A DNA stretch of 39,373 nt from an uncultured Treponema sp. Lineage in GTDB: Bacteria > Spirochaetota > Spirochaetia > Treponematales > Treponemataceae. The position numbers and the translations under genes were made by a program. Positions 11,225 to 19,731 of this stretch are shown piece after piece. The stretch lies in the NCBI GenBank assembly GCA_946185185.1, contig CAMHIV010000003.1, forward strand, positions 1 to 39,373, read 5' to 3'. Position 1 is the first letter of the stretch. Every line of letters starts with the position of its first letter. The notes under the pieces were generated by a model. The model saw nothing but the letters and a program-made list of their open reading frames with translations. It was not told where the DNA came from and did not search any database.

Positions 11225-12433
11225 ATGTCTCAGACTCAGAAAATATTTGAAAAAAATGGAAGAAAAATCACTCTTATCGGAACTGCTCATATTTCCAAAG
11301 AAAGTATTGAAGAAGTAAAAAATACAATTTGCGAAATAAAGCCGGATTCTGTTGCCGTTGAATTGGACGAAAAAAGAGCTGATTCAATAAAAAATCCGGA
11401 AAAATATCGGGAGCTGGACATAATTAAGGTTCTTCGAAAAAACGAAGGATTTTTACTTCTTGCAAATCTTGTTATGGCTTCATTTCAAAAACGGATGGGT
11501 AGTAATGTCGGAATTAATCCCGGCGAAGAAATGATTTGCGCCATGAACACAGCAAATGAACTTGGAATTCCGGTACATCTTGTTGATCGCCCGGTACAGA
11601 CAACTTTTAAGAGGGCATGGGCAAAAAGTTCTGGTTCCGGCAAGGTAAATCTGCTTTCTGCTTTATTTGCAAGCAGTTTTTCTAATGAAAAGATTTCTCA
11701 GGAAGAAGTAGAAAACCTCAAAAAATCTTCAGAAATGGATTCCATGATGAATGAACTTGCAGAGGCAATGCCCGCTGTAAAACAGGTTCTTATCGATGAA
11801 CGCGATGAATTTATTGCCTGCCGCGTCTGGAATTGTCTTGGTTCAAATACAGTTGCTGTAATTGGTGCGGGGCACATGGAAGGCGTTTTTGCGCAGCTTG
11901 AAAAAATTGCTTCCGGTGAAAAAACTGCTGATACGACCGAAATTGAAAAGGTACCGCCAAAAAAACTGAGTTCCAAAATTGCAGTGTGGTTAATCCCTGC
12001 TGTTATCATTGCGCTTATTGCATACGGTTTTTATCTCGGCGGAAAAGATGTTGGGCAAAAAATGGTTTTGGGCTGGATTTTGTGGAACGGTATTCTTTCG
12101 GCCCTGGGGGCAATAATTGCCGGCGCACATCCGCTTACAGTTCTGGTTTCATTCGTTGGAGCTCCGGTTACTTCGCTTTGTCCGTTTATCGGGGTTGGTT
12201 TTGTTGCCGGCGCTGTTCAGGCACTTGTAAAAAAGCCACAGGTTCGGGATTTAGAAAACCTTTCTGACGAAGCTGGTTCAATAAAAGGTTTTTACCGCAA
12301 CAAACTTTTAAGAGTTCTGCTGGTATTTGTACTTTCTTCACTTGGAAGTTCAGCGGGGACATTTGTTGCCGGCGCTGGAATCGTAGTGAATTTTTCGGCT
12401 CTGATTTCTAGAATTTTCAGCGGTTTGAAGTAA
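11225..12433 (+). CDS. TraB/PrgY (TIKI-like) family membrane protein
   Basis: A 402-residue protein whose first 230 residues match the TraB/PrgY family: ITLIGTAHISKESIEEV at the N-terminus, PDSVAVELDEKR, a central EEMICAMNTANELGIPVHLVDRP and VAVIGAGHMEGV. These conserved GTAH and GxGH motifs belong to a putative metallopeptidase fold related to GumN and Tiki. The C-terminal 160 residues carry several hydrophobic segments (WLIPAVIIALIAYGFYLGG and later), so the protein is anchored in the membrane. PrgY is linked to control of pheromone peptides in enterococci; the role in spirochaetes is unknown. AGGA about ten bases upstream supports the ATG. Confidence 0.88.
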   Translation: MSQTQKIFEKNGRKITLIGTAHISKESIEEVKNTICEIKPDSVAVELDEKRADSIKNPEKYRELDIIKVLRKNEGFLLLANLVMASFQKRMGSNVGINPGEEMICAMNTANELGIPVHLVDRPVQTTFKRAWAKSSGSGKVNLLSALFASSFSNEKISQEEVENLKKSSEMDSMMNELAEAMPAVKQVLIDERDEFIACRVWNCLGSNTVAVIGAGHMEGVFAQLEKIASGEKTADTTEIEKVPPKKLSSKIAVWLIPAVIIALIAYGFYLGGKDVGQKMVLGWILWNGILSALGAIIAGAHPLTVLVSFVGAPVTSLCPFIGVGFVAGAVQALVKKPQVRDLENLSDEAGSIKGFYRNKLLRVLLVFVLSSLGSSAGTFVAGAGIVVNFSALISRIFSGLK

Positions 12434-12464
12434 CTTTTTATATATTCCGTTTTTTATTGCTTGT

Positions 12465-13928
12465 ATGAAGAAACTGATTTTTGCGCTGCTTCTTGCCTGT
12501 TTTTTTTCTTTGCTGGGGGCAGAACCAAAACTTGAAAACTATCTTATGAATGATCTGGAACTTCAGCGGCTTGCTCTGGAGTTTCAAAAAAGTCAGCTTT
12601 CTTCAAAAAAAACTTCGATAGAAAATGGAATAAACATCGAACTTTCTTCCGGTACAGCAAGATTTACTTTCAGTGACGACGGAAACAGTGTTTCGATTTC
12701 TCCTTCCGTAAAATTTTCTGCACCACAGGCTTCAAATCTTTCGCTTTCGGCAAGTTCTTCAATAAAAATCACGGATGGCGAAAATAATTCTTCAGATACT
12801 TCGATTTCTATGGGAATAGATTTAGTTTCTTCTTCAATGCTGAATCGCAAAATAGCACTAAAAAAGTCAGAGCGTTCAGAGCTTGAAGCAAAACGTGCTT
12901 TTCAAAATCGTGCACTGGAAGCAGAAAAGGAATTTTATACAGAACTTAAAAACTTGTTTTCTTCCGCAAGTTCAATCGTTTCTAAGCAGAAGGATTTGTA
13001 TGACGATTCAATAAGCCTCGATGAAATTAAAGCAAAGGGCTATTCAAAATCTTCTTCAAAATATCGTCAGGCAGAAATGAAAGTTCATTCTGACAAGCAT
13101 GAAGTGGAAACTCTCATAAAAAAGCTGGAACATGACTGTGCAGTTTTTGCTGCAAAATGTGGAATTGAGTTTGAATCGGGATCAAATCCAAAGGATTTTT
13201 TACCTTCAGAAATTTTGGAGAGCCGGCCGGTTGATATTCTTTCCTTCAAAAAAAGCGATTACATAAAAATTGAAAATGCAAATTATGCTCACGATTTAGC
13301 AGAATTGGAACGAAAAGCCGACCGTGATTTTACATTGACTGCAAATGGCGGCTACACATTAAAAAATTCAAATACAAGTTTTACCAGTTCCACAACGACA
13401 GAAAATGGCAAAACTACGACCGTAAGTTCAGAAAAGTCTGATACTGTGGATGTCGGATTAAACGCAAGCTGGAAAGGTATTTCACTTGGAGCAGGTGTAA
13501 ATATTCCTCTGAATTCAGAAACAAATCCGGTTTATTCAGTTTCTGCAACTTTAAAGCCAAATACCTTTAGAACTCGCAAAATTGAAAAGAAAACTTCGCT
13601 TTTGACAGAAGAACAGGAAATGATTGCGATTCAATCAGCGGAAGAAGATTATGAAACAAATGTGGTTGATAAACAGACGGAACTGGAATCAATTCTCTGG
13701 TCGAAAAAAACAAATTCCGAAACTTTTGCCCTATGGGAAGAGCTTGAAAACGATGAAAAAAAATGGTTTGACGCAGGTATCGTAAAAGAAAGTGAATATC
13801 TGAATGCTTTTGCAAACAAGGAATTATACCGGCTGAAAATGCTGATAAATAATATAGAATTGATAATTTATAACGCTTCTACAAAATTACTTTTTTGTCG
13901 GGATTATGAATTTAATGCCGTTAAGTGA
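12465..13928 (+). CDS. TolC-like outer membrane efflux protein
   Basis: A 487-residue exported protein: signal peptide KLIFALLLACFFSLLGAEP, then long heptad-rich helices (about 130-230 and 385-480) separated by Ser/Thr-rich, beta-prone stretches, the two-fold layout of TolC-type channels. Sequence similarity to textbook TolC is weak, and the call leans on architecture and context: the next genes are a periplasmic adaptor and a MacB-type ABC transporter. It would form the outer-membrane exit duct. The ATG lies 31 bases after the traB-like stop without a strong ribosome site. Confidence 0.72.
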   Translation: MKKLIFALLLACFFSLLGAEPKLENYLMNDLELQRLALEFQKSQLSSKKTSIENGINIELSSGTARFTFSDDGNSVSISPSVKFSAPQASNLSLSASSSIKITDGENNSSDTSISMGIDLVSSSMLNRKIALKKSERSELEAKRAFQNRALEAEKEFYTELKNLFSSASSIVSKQKDLYDDSISLDEIKAKGYSKSSSKYRQAEMKVHSDKHEVETLIKKLEHDCAVFAAKCGIEFESGSNPKDFLPSEILESRPVDILSFKKSDYIKIENANYAHDLAELERKADRDFTLTANGGYTLKNSNTSFTSSTTTENGKTTTVSSEKSDTVDVGLNASWKGISLGAGVNIPLNSETNPVYSVSATLKPNTFRTRKIEKKTSLLTEEQEMIAIQSAEEDYETNVVDKQTELESILWSKKTNSETFALWEELENDEKKWFDAGIVKESEYLNAFANKELYRLKMLINNIELIIYNASTKLLFCRDYEFNAVK

Positions 13929-13930
13929 GC

Positions 13931-13986
13931 GGTGGTTGAGGCTCTCGAAACCACCAATAAAGGTCATTTCGACGAGCTCAATGACC
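13931..13986. repeat. Pair of REP-like hairpins with conserved loop
   Basis: GGTGGTT (13931-13937) pairs with AACCACC (13949-13955), and GGTCATT (13962-13968) pairs with AATGACC (13980-13986). Both enclose 11-base loops; one reads GAGGCTCTCGA and the other, on the minus strand, GAGCTCGTCGA. A third copy lies at 38329-38353. Confidence 0.75.
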
Positions 13987-14037
13987 GTAAGTCAATGTCA
14001 TTGGAGTATGAGTTTTTAGAAGGATAGCAGGTGACAT

Positions 14038-15075
14038 ATGAATAAAAAGCAAAAAATTAAATTGATAATTGCAGGTCTAATTTTCCTGTTTGTGGTAATT
14101 GTAACACTTGTAGTTGTAAAAAGACTTCTTACTAAAAATGAATTGGATTCCACGGTTTATCAGGTAAAAAAGGAAACCTATGAAAACTGCATAGAAATTG
14201 CAGGAACTGTTTCTGCCGCGGAAGAACAGACTCTTCAGGCTCTGGGGGACGGCACTGTACTTGGTGTTTATGTGAAAAAAGGCGATAAGCTGAAAAAAGG
14301 CGATTTGATAATTCAGCTGGATGCCACAGAACAGGAATATAATCTGGCAAAACTGGATTACGATATGGCATCCACAAAAATTTCCGGTTCGAAAAAGGAA
14401 TATGAACTTCAGCAAAAGCAGCGCCTTTCGCTTTTGCGCAAAATTGAAGACAGAAAAGTAACTGCAACTTTTGACGGAATCATCGCCGATCTGGATGTTT
14501 CTGTAGGAGACTCTCTTGAAGCAAAGGATTCTGTCGGAACTCTGGTGAATATCGATTATCTTACGGCAGAAGTTGAAATTGCGGAAACAGATGTTTCAAA
14601 ATTAAAAGTTGGTCAAAAGGTTGATTTTACCTTCCCTGCGTATAGCGGCGAAACAATTCAGGGGTATGTAGTAAGCTGGCCGGCAATCGGTGAAGTAACA
14701 AGTCGTGGGGCAACAATCGTAAAAGCTAAAATCCGAATCGATGAATTTCCGGAAGAAATTTTGCCGAATTATTCGTTTACTGGAAAAATCCAGATTACAG
14801 ATCCGATAGAAAATATCGTTGTAGAAAAATATGCGGTTGCTTACGAAAATCACGAGGCTTATGTTGTAACAGCAGGCGGCAAGCGCATAGATGTAAAAGT
14901 TCAGCCTTATGGACGAACCTATGTAAAAGTTCTTGAAGGCTTGAGTGGCGGTGAAGTCTTAAAAGCTCAGAGTAAGTCGGAAGTTTCAGGAATGAACAGA
15001 ATGCGTCCGGGGGCTGGAAACATGAAGAATGATCCAAAAATGGGTGCGGGCGGTCCACCTCCGGGAGGATTTTAA
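14038..15075 (+). CDS. MacA-like periplasmic adaptor (membrane fusion protein)
   Basis: A 345-residue HlyD/RND-type adaptor. One N-terminal membrane helix (IKLIIAGLIFLFVVIVTLVVV) anchors it; VLGVYVKKGDKLKKGDLIIQLD is the first half of the biotinyl-lipoyl domain, a short coiled hairpin (about 98-145) follows, and VTATFDGIIADLDVSVGDSL is the second half. Beta-barrel and membrane-proximal domains complete it, and the tail is Met/Gly/Pro-rich. It should bridge the MacB-like pump and the TolC-like channel encoded on either side. The hairpin is shorter than in E. coli MacA, so the gap bridged may differ. GATAGCAGGTG precedes the ATG. Confidence 0.9.
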   Translation: MNKKQKIKLIIAGLIFLFVVIVTLVVVKRLLTKNELDSTVYQVKKETYENCIEIAGTVSAAEEQTLQALGDGTVLGVYVKKGDKLKKGDLIIQLDATEQEYNLAKLDYDMASTKISGSKKEYELQQKQRLSLLRKIEDRKVTATFDGIIADLDVSVGDSLEAKDSVGTLVNIDYLTAEVEIAETDVSKLKVGQKVDFTFPAYSGETIQGYVVSWPAIGEVTSRGATIVKAKIRIDEFPEEILPNYSFTGKIQITDPIENIVVEKYAVAYENHEAYVVTAGGKRIDVKVQPYGRTYVKVLEGLSGGEVLKAQSKSEVSGMNRMRPGAGNMKNDPKMGAGGPPPGGF

Positions 15076-15076
15076 T

Positions 15077-15784
15077 ATGGCTGAAAAATCAGATGAAAAA
15101 TCCGTCATTTACATGGAAAACGTAAAAAAAATATACCAGATGGGAGAAGAACAGGTTTTTGCTCTCAGAGAAATTAGTTTTGACATCAAAAAGGGCGAAT
15201 TCGTTTCGATAATGGGACCGTCCGGCTCTGGAAAATCCACCTGCATGAATATGATTGGTTGTCTTGACCGCCCGACTTCTGGAATTGTAAAAATCGGCGG
15301 AAAAAACACTTCCTCGATGAGCGAAAAAGAACTTGCAGTTTTGCGCAATAAAATAATCGGCTTTGTTTTTCAGCAATATCATCTGCTTTCTGGATTGAGC
15401 GTTTTGGAAAATGTAATGCTTCCTCTAAGATACATGGGCTTGGAAAAACACAAACGCATACCGCTTGCCATTGAAGCCCTTGAAAAAGTACAGCTTTCAG
15501 ACCGAATGAATCATCGTCCGCATGAACTTTCTGGCGGACAAAAGCAACGGGCTGCAATTGCAAGAGCCATGGTAACTTCACCGGATATAATTCTTGCCGA
15601 CGAGCCTACCGGTGCCTTGGATAGCAAAACTGGCAAAGCAGTAATGGAATTGTTTCGTAAAATAAATCAAAACGGAACAACTGTTGTAATCGTAACCCAT
15701 GATCCGGGAATTGGAGAAAGTGCCGACCGATGCATTCGAATTTTAGATGGCAATATTCAAAGCGATGAAAAACTGAGAGGGTAG
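15077..15784 (+). CDS. MacB-type ABC transporter ATP-binding protein
   Basis: A 235-residue ATPase of the LolD/MacB group with Walker A GPSGSGKS (residues 47-54), Q-loop FQQYHLL, signature LSGGQKQR, Walker B IILADEPT and the H-loop VIVTHD. The frame opens at 15029, but the ATG at 15077 is chosen: GGGAGGAT at 15063-15070, inside the adaptor gene end, is a good ribosome site, and the upstream extension would only re-read the Gly-rich adaptor tail. It powers the permease encoded one base downstream. Substrate is unknown; macrolides, lipopeptides or lipoproteins are family possibilities. Confidence 0.95.
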   Translation: MAEKSDEKSVIYMENVKKIYQMGEEQVFALREISFDIKKGEFVSIMGPSGSGKSTCMNMIGCLDRPTSGIVKIGGKNTSSMSEKELAVLRNKIIGFVFQQYHLLSGLSVLENVMLPLRYMGLEKHKRIPLAIEALEKVQLSDRMNHRPHELSGGQKQRAAIARAMVTSPDIILADEPTGALDSKTGKAVMELFRKINQNGTTVVIVTHDPGIGESADRCIRILDGNIQSDEKLRG

Positions 15785-15785
15785 T

Positions 15786-16979
15786 ATGTTTGAAGATTTT
15801 ATTGATGCTCTTTCAAATTTCAGACGGAATAAAACACGTACTCTTCTTTCGCTTTTAGGAGTGATAATCGGAGTTGCTTCTGTAATCGTAATTACCAGCA
15901 TGGGTTCAAGTTCTACTCAACAGGTGAAGGACACTTTTGGCTCATGCGGAGTTGATGTGGTGAGCGTTTCTACCGGTTTTATGCGTCGCAAAAGAGATGC
16001 TGTAACAATTACCTTTGATGAAGCCTTCCGGGAAAACCTTTTTGGTGCTGTAAAAAATATAAAGCAAATCTGGTATAAAAATTCTTTGAACGCAACAGTG
16101 TCTTACGGTGAAACAAGTTCAACTGTAAACTGCTCCGCTGTGGAAACCGGTTACCTGGAAATGTACGGTATAAATCTGGAATACGGGCGCTACATAAATG
16201 TAACAGACGATCAGGAAGGAACCCAAAAAATTATTCTTGGGCATACAATTGCACAGGCTTTGTTTCCGGCTGGCGACGGCGAAGGAAAAATGGTTCTGGT
16301 TACAACAAATAACATTTCTTTCGCCTTTGAAGTAATTGGTGTACTGGTAGAAAATTCCAGTGGTATGGAACAGACGGATAATGCGGCTTTTATTCCTCGT
16401 GGTTTTTACGCAAAAAAAATCAGTCCGAATCCAGCCGCTTCAACAGTGATGGTTCAGGCTGTTTCTGCTGAAAAAGCTGTGGAGCTGGTTTCCACTTTGG
16501 AAACTTATTGCGAAAAGCTTACTGGAACTTCTTATTCAGTAAATGTAATGAGCATGCAGACGTTGATTAATCAGATAAATTCGATTACCACAACCATGAG
16601 TGTGATGTTGAGTGCAATCGCTGCAATTTCGCTTTTAGTCGGCGGAATCGGAATTATGAATATAATGATTGTAACTGTTACAGAGCGCAGGCAGGAAATC
16701 GGAATCCGTAAGGCTCTCGGTGCCAGTCCGGCAGATATACGCCGGCAGTTTTTAATTGAATCAGCATCAATAACACTAATTGGCGGGGGTGTTGGCATTT
16801 TTCTTGGAATTGTTATAAGTCTTGCAGTTGAATATGTGAGGTCGCTTTCCTATGTAATAAGTTGGCCTGCATGCGTGATTGCCTTTATATTTTCTGTATT
16901 CGTAGGCATATTCTTCGGCCTGAACCCCGCCGCTCGTGCCGCAAAACTGGATCCAGTACTAGCACTGGCGGGTGAATAA
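15786..16979 (+). CDS. MacB-type ABC transporter permease
   Basis: A 397-residue permease with one N-terminal helix (TLLSLLGVIIGVASVIVITSMG), a large periplasmic MacB_PCD-like domain (about residues 45-245), and three C-terminal helices of the FtsX family including the conserved LLVGGIGIMNIMIVTVTERRQEIGIRKALGA region (inside about 278-310). This is the four-helix MacB/LolCE mechanotransmission type. It is split from its ATPase, unlike E. coli MacB where both are fused. Translation is coupled to the ATPase gene. With the adaptor and TolC-like protein it completes a tripartite export system. Confidence 0.95.
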   Translation: MFEDFIDALSNFRRNKTRTLLSLLGVIIGVASVIVITSMGSSSTQQVKDTFGSCGVDVVSVSTGFMRRKRDAVTITFDEAFRENLFGAVKNIKQIWYKNSLNATVSYGETSSTVNCSAVETGYLEMYGINLEYGRYINVTDDQEGTQKIILGHTIAQALFPAGDGEGKMVLVTTNNISFAFEVIGVLVENSSGMEQTDNAAFIPRGFYAKKISPNPAASTVMVQAVSAEKAVELVSTLETYCEKLTGTSYSVNVMSMQTLINQINSITTTMSVMLSAIAAISLLVGGIGIMNIMIVTVTERRQEIGIRKALGASPADIRRQFLIESASITLIGGGVGIFLGIVISLAVEYVRSLSYVISWPACVIAFIFSVFVGIFFGLNPAARAAKLDPVLALAGE

Positions 16980-17250
16980 TATGTTGAACGACGAGTTGGA
17001 AAGATTAATTAAAAATGGCGGGAGGGAGTAGAGCGATGAATAAAAACACTCTGTTAGTGAGCAAAACTTCGTTTTGCTTGCTAGTTTTTGCATGCAAAAA
17101 CTAGCGGTAACGGTGGTATAATTACTAACTAGAGTAAAAATTACAACCGTTACACATTCCACTCAATGCTCCCTCGCGCCATTTTAATTAATTTTTTGCA
17201 ATCTCGGTGTTCGCATTTTTAATTATGTTTTTGAACACTCGGCATTCAAC
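16980..17250. repeat. Nested inverted-repeat element between macB and the M48 protease gene
   Basis: Outer arms 17004-17028 and 17169-17192 are inverted copies differing by one base and one indel. Inside lie a hairpin at 17061-17077 (GCAAAAC-TTC-GTTTTGC), a perfect 24-base palindrome at 17081-17104 whose half is CTAGTTTTTGCA, and arms GTAACGGT (17107-17114)/ACCGTTAC (17146-17153). The flanks 16980-17018 and 17208-17250 also resemble each other in inverted orientation (shared TGTTGAA, GAG and AATTAAAAATG blocks). No protein is encoded; it resembles a MITE or compound REP element. Confidence 0.65.
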
Positions 17251-17251
17251 A

Positions 17252-18562
17252 TTATTTGTTTTCCAGCGCTCGGATACGGTCTATCAGGGTTGGATGATCG
17301 TAGTTCCAGAACACATAGAGTTTTGGCGGGAGCAGTTCGCTCAGGTTTTCGCTGTTCAGTTTTATCAGACCGGAAATAAGGGCGTCCGGACTTCCTGTAA
17401 GCTTTGCAGAGAAGGCGTCGGCCTGGTATTCGTCGCGGCGTGAAAGTGAACTTGTAAGTGGTGAAAGCAATTCAGAAATTGAACCGGCAACCAGATTTGC
17501 CAGGAATAAGCCGATAAACTGAATTGATTCAACAGGGATTGCGGCTACTGCAAAACCGAAGCCCGTATAAATTGCTGTGTGCTGGGCGATAAAGAAAAGC
17601 AAATATGTAAGTGCACACATAATTGGAATTAGCACAATGAATCTTCGGATAATGTGATGAAGTTTATAGTGACCAAGCTCGTGTCCAAGAACGGCAACAA
17701 GTTCGTCTGTGGTCAGCTGTTTAATGAGTGTATCGTACAAAACTATGCGCTTAGATTTTCCAAATCCCCCGAAATATGCGTTGGAGTGGCCGCTTCGTTT
17801 TGATGCATCCATTACGAAAATTCCGCTGGCTTTGAAACCAAGATTTTCCATGAGCTGAGAAATCTTTGTCTTAAGTTCACCGTCTTCCAGTGGAGTGAAT
17901 TTGTTGAACATAGGTGCGATTACAAGAGGGTATAAAACCTGCATAATCAGTGTGAACGCAAATACAACGCAAACAAGCAAAATCCACCAGGTTTTAACGA
18001 AGAAGGTTAAAACTGCGATTACAACAGCCATCAAAACGATTCCAAGAATTCCTGAAACTAAGGTTGATTTTACTTGATCTACGAGCCAGAGTTTAAAAGT
18101 CATTTTTGAAAAACCGAATTTCTTTTCGATTATAAATTCGTGAATCAAATCAAACGGAATTGAAAGAATGGAAGATGGTATCCCAATTAAAAAGAAAAAT
18201 AGCAGGGAACACAAATAAGTGCTCAAAAATCCATTCGGAAAACCAGTGTAACGGCATACAACATTGAACATCCATGGATAAAATCCACTGAATACCAGAA
18301 TGAATGTAAGTACAGTTGAACTTAAAGATTTCGGAATCCACAAATAATACTTTGCGTTTTCGTAGGCACTTATTTTTGCAAGCTTTTCACGGTCAAAAAC
18401 TTCTGCGGCAGAAAACTTTTCCAGTTCGGCAGGTAATTTTCCCCCGTTTTTTATTCGTGCGCGAAAATCAACAAATTCCAAAAACTGATTGATTAAAAAG
18501 GTAAGAACGGTTCCGATTATAAAAATCTGAACAAAAATATTTGATAAAACAACTTTCGTCAT
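17252..18562 (-). CDS. Ste24-like M48 family membrane metalloprotease
   Basis: A 436-residue integral membrane zinc protease. The N-terminal M48 domain (DREKLAKISAYENAKYYLW) precedes several membrane helices; the catalytic HELGH (residues 294-298) sits in VAVLGHELGHYKLHH and a second metal-ligand region DEYQADAFS lies near residue 375, as in CAAX prenyl protease 1 (Ste24). Bacteria seldom have prenylated CAAX proteins, so its substrates are more likely misfolded or cleaved membrane proteins (inference). The start is the first ATG; no strong ribosome site is seen. It is transcribed divergently from metQNI. Confidence 0.94.
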   Translation of the reverse strand: MTKVVLSNIFVQIFIIGTVLTFLINQFLEFVDFRARIKNGGKLPAELEKFSAAEVFDREKLAKISAYENAKYYLWIPKSLSSTVLTFILVFSGFYPWMFNVVCRYTGFPNGFLSTYLCSLLFFFLIGIPSSILSIPFDLIHEFIIEKKFGFSKMTFKLWLVDQVKSTLVSGILGIVLMAVVIAVLTFFVKTWWILLVCVVFAFTLIMQVLYPLVIAPMFNKFTPLEDGELKTKISQLMENLGFKASGIFVMDASKRSGHSNAYFGGFGKSKRIVLYDTLIKQLTTDELVAVLGHELGHYKLHHIIRRFIVLIPIMCALTYLLFFIAQHTAIYTGFGFAVAAIPVESIQFIGLFLANLVAGSISELLSPLTSSLSRRDEYQADAFSAKLTGSPDALISGLIKLNSENLSELLPPKLYVFWNYDHPTLIDRIRALENK

Positions 18563-18589
18563 AATCGAAGTTTAGCACAATTGAATTAA

Positions 18590-18648
18590 AAGGTCGAATG
18601 TCGGGTTTTATAATTTTTATGGATTTTCAAAACCCGTCCTTCGATCTT
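18590..18648. repeat. Long imperfect inverted repeat
   Basis: Arms 18590-18609 and 18629-18648 (20 bases each, 17 complementary) flank a 19-base A/T-rich loop. It lies between the divergent M48 protease gene and metQ, so a terminator role is unlikely; it may be an operator or a dispersed repeat. Confidence 0.6.
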
Positions 18649-18708
18649 ATAGTTTATTGCTATAACTTAGCATAAAAAACTTGTATTAGAACAAAAAACT
18701 GGAATCTT

Positions 18709-18818
18709 ATATAACCTACATATCGGCGGTTGAACGGGTGGCGAAAGCTGCTGCATAACTTGCTGCCGGAATATTTAATTAGGTTCCCTAAAGGTGAGGG
18801 GAACAGGTGAGGTTATAT
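18709..18818 (+). promoter_or_regulatory. Riboswitch-like structured leader of metQNI
   Basis: A closing stem pairs ATATAACCT (18709-18717) with AGGTTATAT (18810-18818), just before the metQ ATG at 18820 and overlapping its ribosome site GAGG (18809-18812). Inside, CGGCGG (18724-18729) pairs with CTGCCG (18763-18768) around GTGGC-GAAA-GCTGC (18738-18751), and GTTCCCT (18783-18789) pairs with the end of AGGGGAAC (18797-18804). The multibranched fold with a stem hiding the ribosome site suggests ligand-controlled translation of the methionine importer. I do not recognise the S-box, SMK, SAH or T-box consensus in it. Confidence 0.55.
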
Positions 18819-18819
18819 T

Positions 18820-19650
18820 ATGAAGAAAAATGTTTTTGCGAAAATTGGTGGTTTGGCAATAGGTCTTGCATTGTTTTCAGGATTTTTTACTTCTTGTGGA
18901 AAATCTAGTGAAAATCTTATTCGCGTTGGTGTATGTGCAGGTCCATACGGAGATATGTTTGTAGAAGCTATTCAGCCTGAACTTGAAAAGAAAGGGTATA
19001 AGGTAAAGATTGTTGAATTTTCTGACTATGTTCAGCCAAACAATGCTCTTGCAGAAAAAGAAATTGATGTAAATGCATTTCAGCATTCAACATATCTTAA
19101 AAAGTTCTCAAAAGATCACAACTTGGATTTGCAGTATTTGACAGAAATTCCAACTGCTGCAATGGCAATCTTTTCTGCTAAATACGAATCGATTGCAGCT
19201 TTGCCAGAAGGAAGCGTAATTGCAATTCCAAACGATGATACAAACCTTGCACGCGCAATTCGTGTTCTTGCTCAGACTGGTGCCGTTAAGATTGATCCAA
19301 AAATCGATGCAAGTAAAGCAACTGTTAAGGATATTGCAGTAAACGACAAGCACTTTACATTCAAAGAAGTAAATGCAGAAATCCTTCCAAGCGTTTTGGA
19401 CAGTGTTGGAGCTGCTATTATAAACGGAAACTACGCAATGAGCGCAGGTCTTAAACTTAGCGATGCAGTTTACAATGAACAGCTTCAGGCTGGTTACTTC
19501 AATGTAATCGCTGTTCGCACAGAAGATGTAGAAAAGGATTTCTCTAAGGAAATCTACAATATTGTACACTCTGACGGATTCAGAAAAGTAATTGAAAATC
19601 CAAAAGGTCAGTATGTAGCATTTGGACGTCCTGTAGACTATAACAAATAA
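18820..19650 (+). CDS. metQ: Methionine-binding lipoprotein of the MetNIQ ABC importer
   Basis: A 276-residue NlpA/MetQ lipoprotein. The signal peptide ends in the lipobox FFTSC with lipidation at Cys26; the mature part has family landmarks VGVCAGPYGDM, VEFSDYVQPNNALAEKEIDVNAFQH, TAAMAIFSAKY and SVIAIPNDDTNLARA. It captures methionine in the periplasm and passes it to MetI/MetN. The Treponema pallidum orthologue Tp32 is known to bind L-methionine. It is first in metQ-metN-metI, an unusual gene order compared with E. coli metNIQ, and a terminator-like hairpin separates it from metN, which would favour more binding protein than transporter. Confidence 0.96.
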   Translation: MKKNVFAKIGGLAIGLALFSGFFTSCGKSSENLIRVGVCAGPYGDMFVEAIQPELEKKGYKVKIVEFSDYVQPNNALAEKEIDVNAFQHSTYLKKFSKDHNLDLQYLTEIPTAAMAIFSAKYESIAALPEGSVIAIPNDDTNLARAIRVLAQTGAVKIDPKIDASKATVKDIAVNDKHFTFKEVNAEILPSVLDSVGAAIINGNYAMSAGLKLSDAVYNEQLQAGYFNVIAVRTEDVEKDFSKEIYNIVHSDGFRKVIENPKGQYVAFGRPVDYNK

Positions 19651-19681
19651 AATTTAAAAACAGTTTTTAATCCATGTTAAT

Positions 19682-19721
19682 GTGAAGGACTGAAATATGT
19701 CCTTCACAACTTGTTTTTTTT
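19682..19721 (+). terminator. Intrinsic terminator-like hairpin between metQ and metN
   Basis: GTGAAGGAC (19682-19690) pairs perfectly with GTCCTTCAC (19699-19707), followed by eight T at 19714-19721. As it sits inside the operon just before the metN ribosome site, partial read-through is likely. Confidence 0.8.
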
Positions 19722-19731
19722 GGAGTTGTGA

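Noticed and set aside
16980-17250. CRISPR array
   Set aside because: The repeats are inverted and nested, not evenly spaced direct repeats, and no cas genes are present.
17207-17443. Plus-strand frame of 78 codons opposite the M48 protease gene end
   Set aside because: Antisense shadow of a well-supported protease, without its own motifs.
18709-18818. Known S-box (SAM-I), SMK box or T-box upstream of metQ
   Set aside because: The conserved cores of these classes could not be found; only stems were supported, so it is reported as unassigned.
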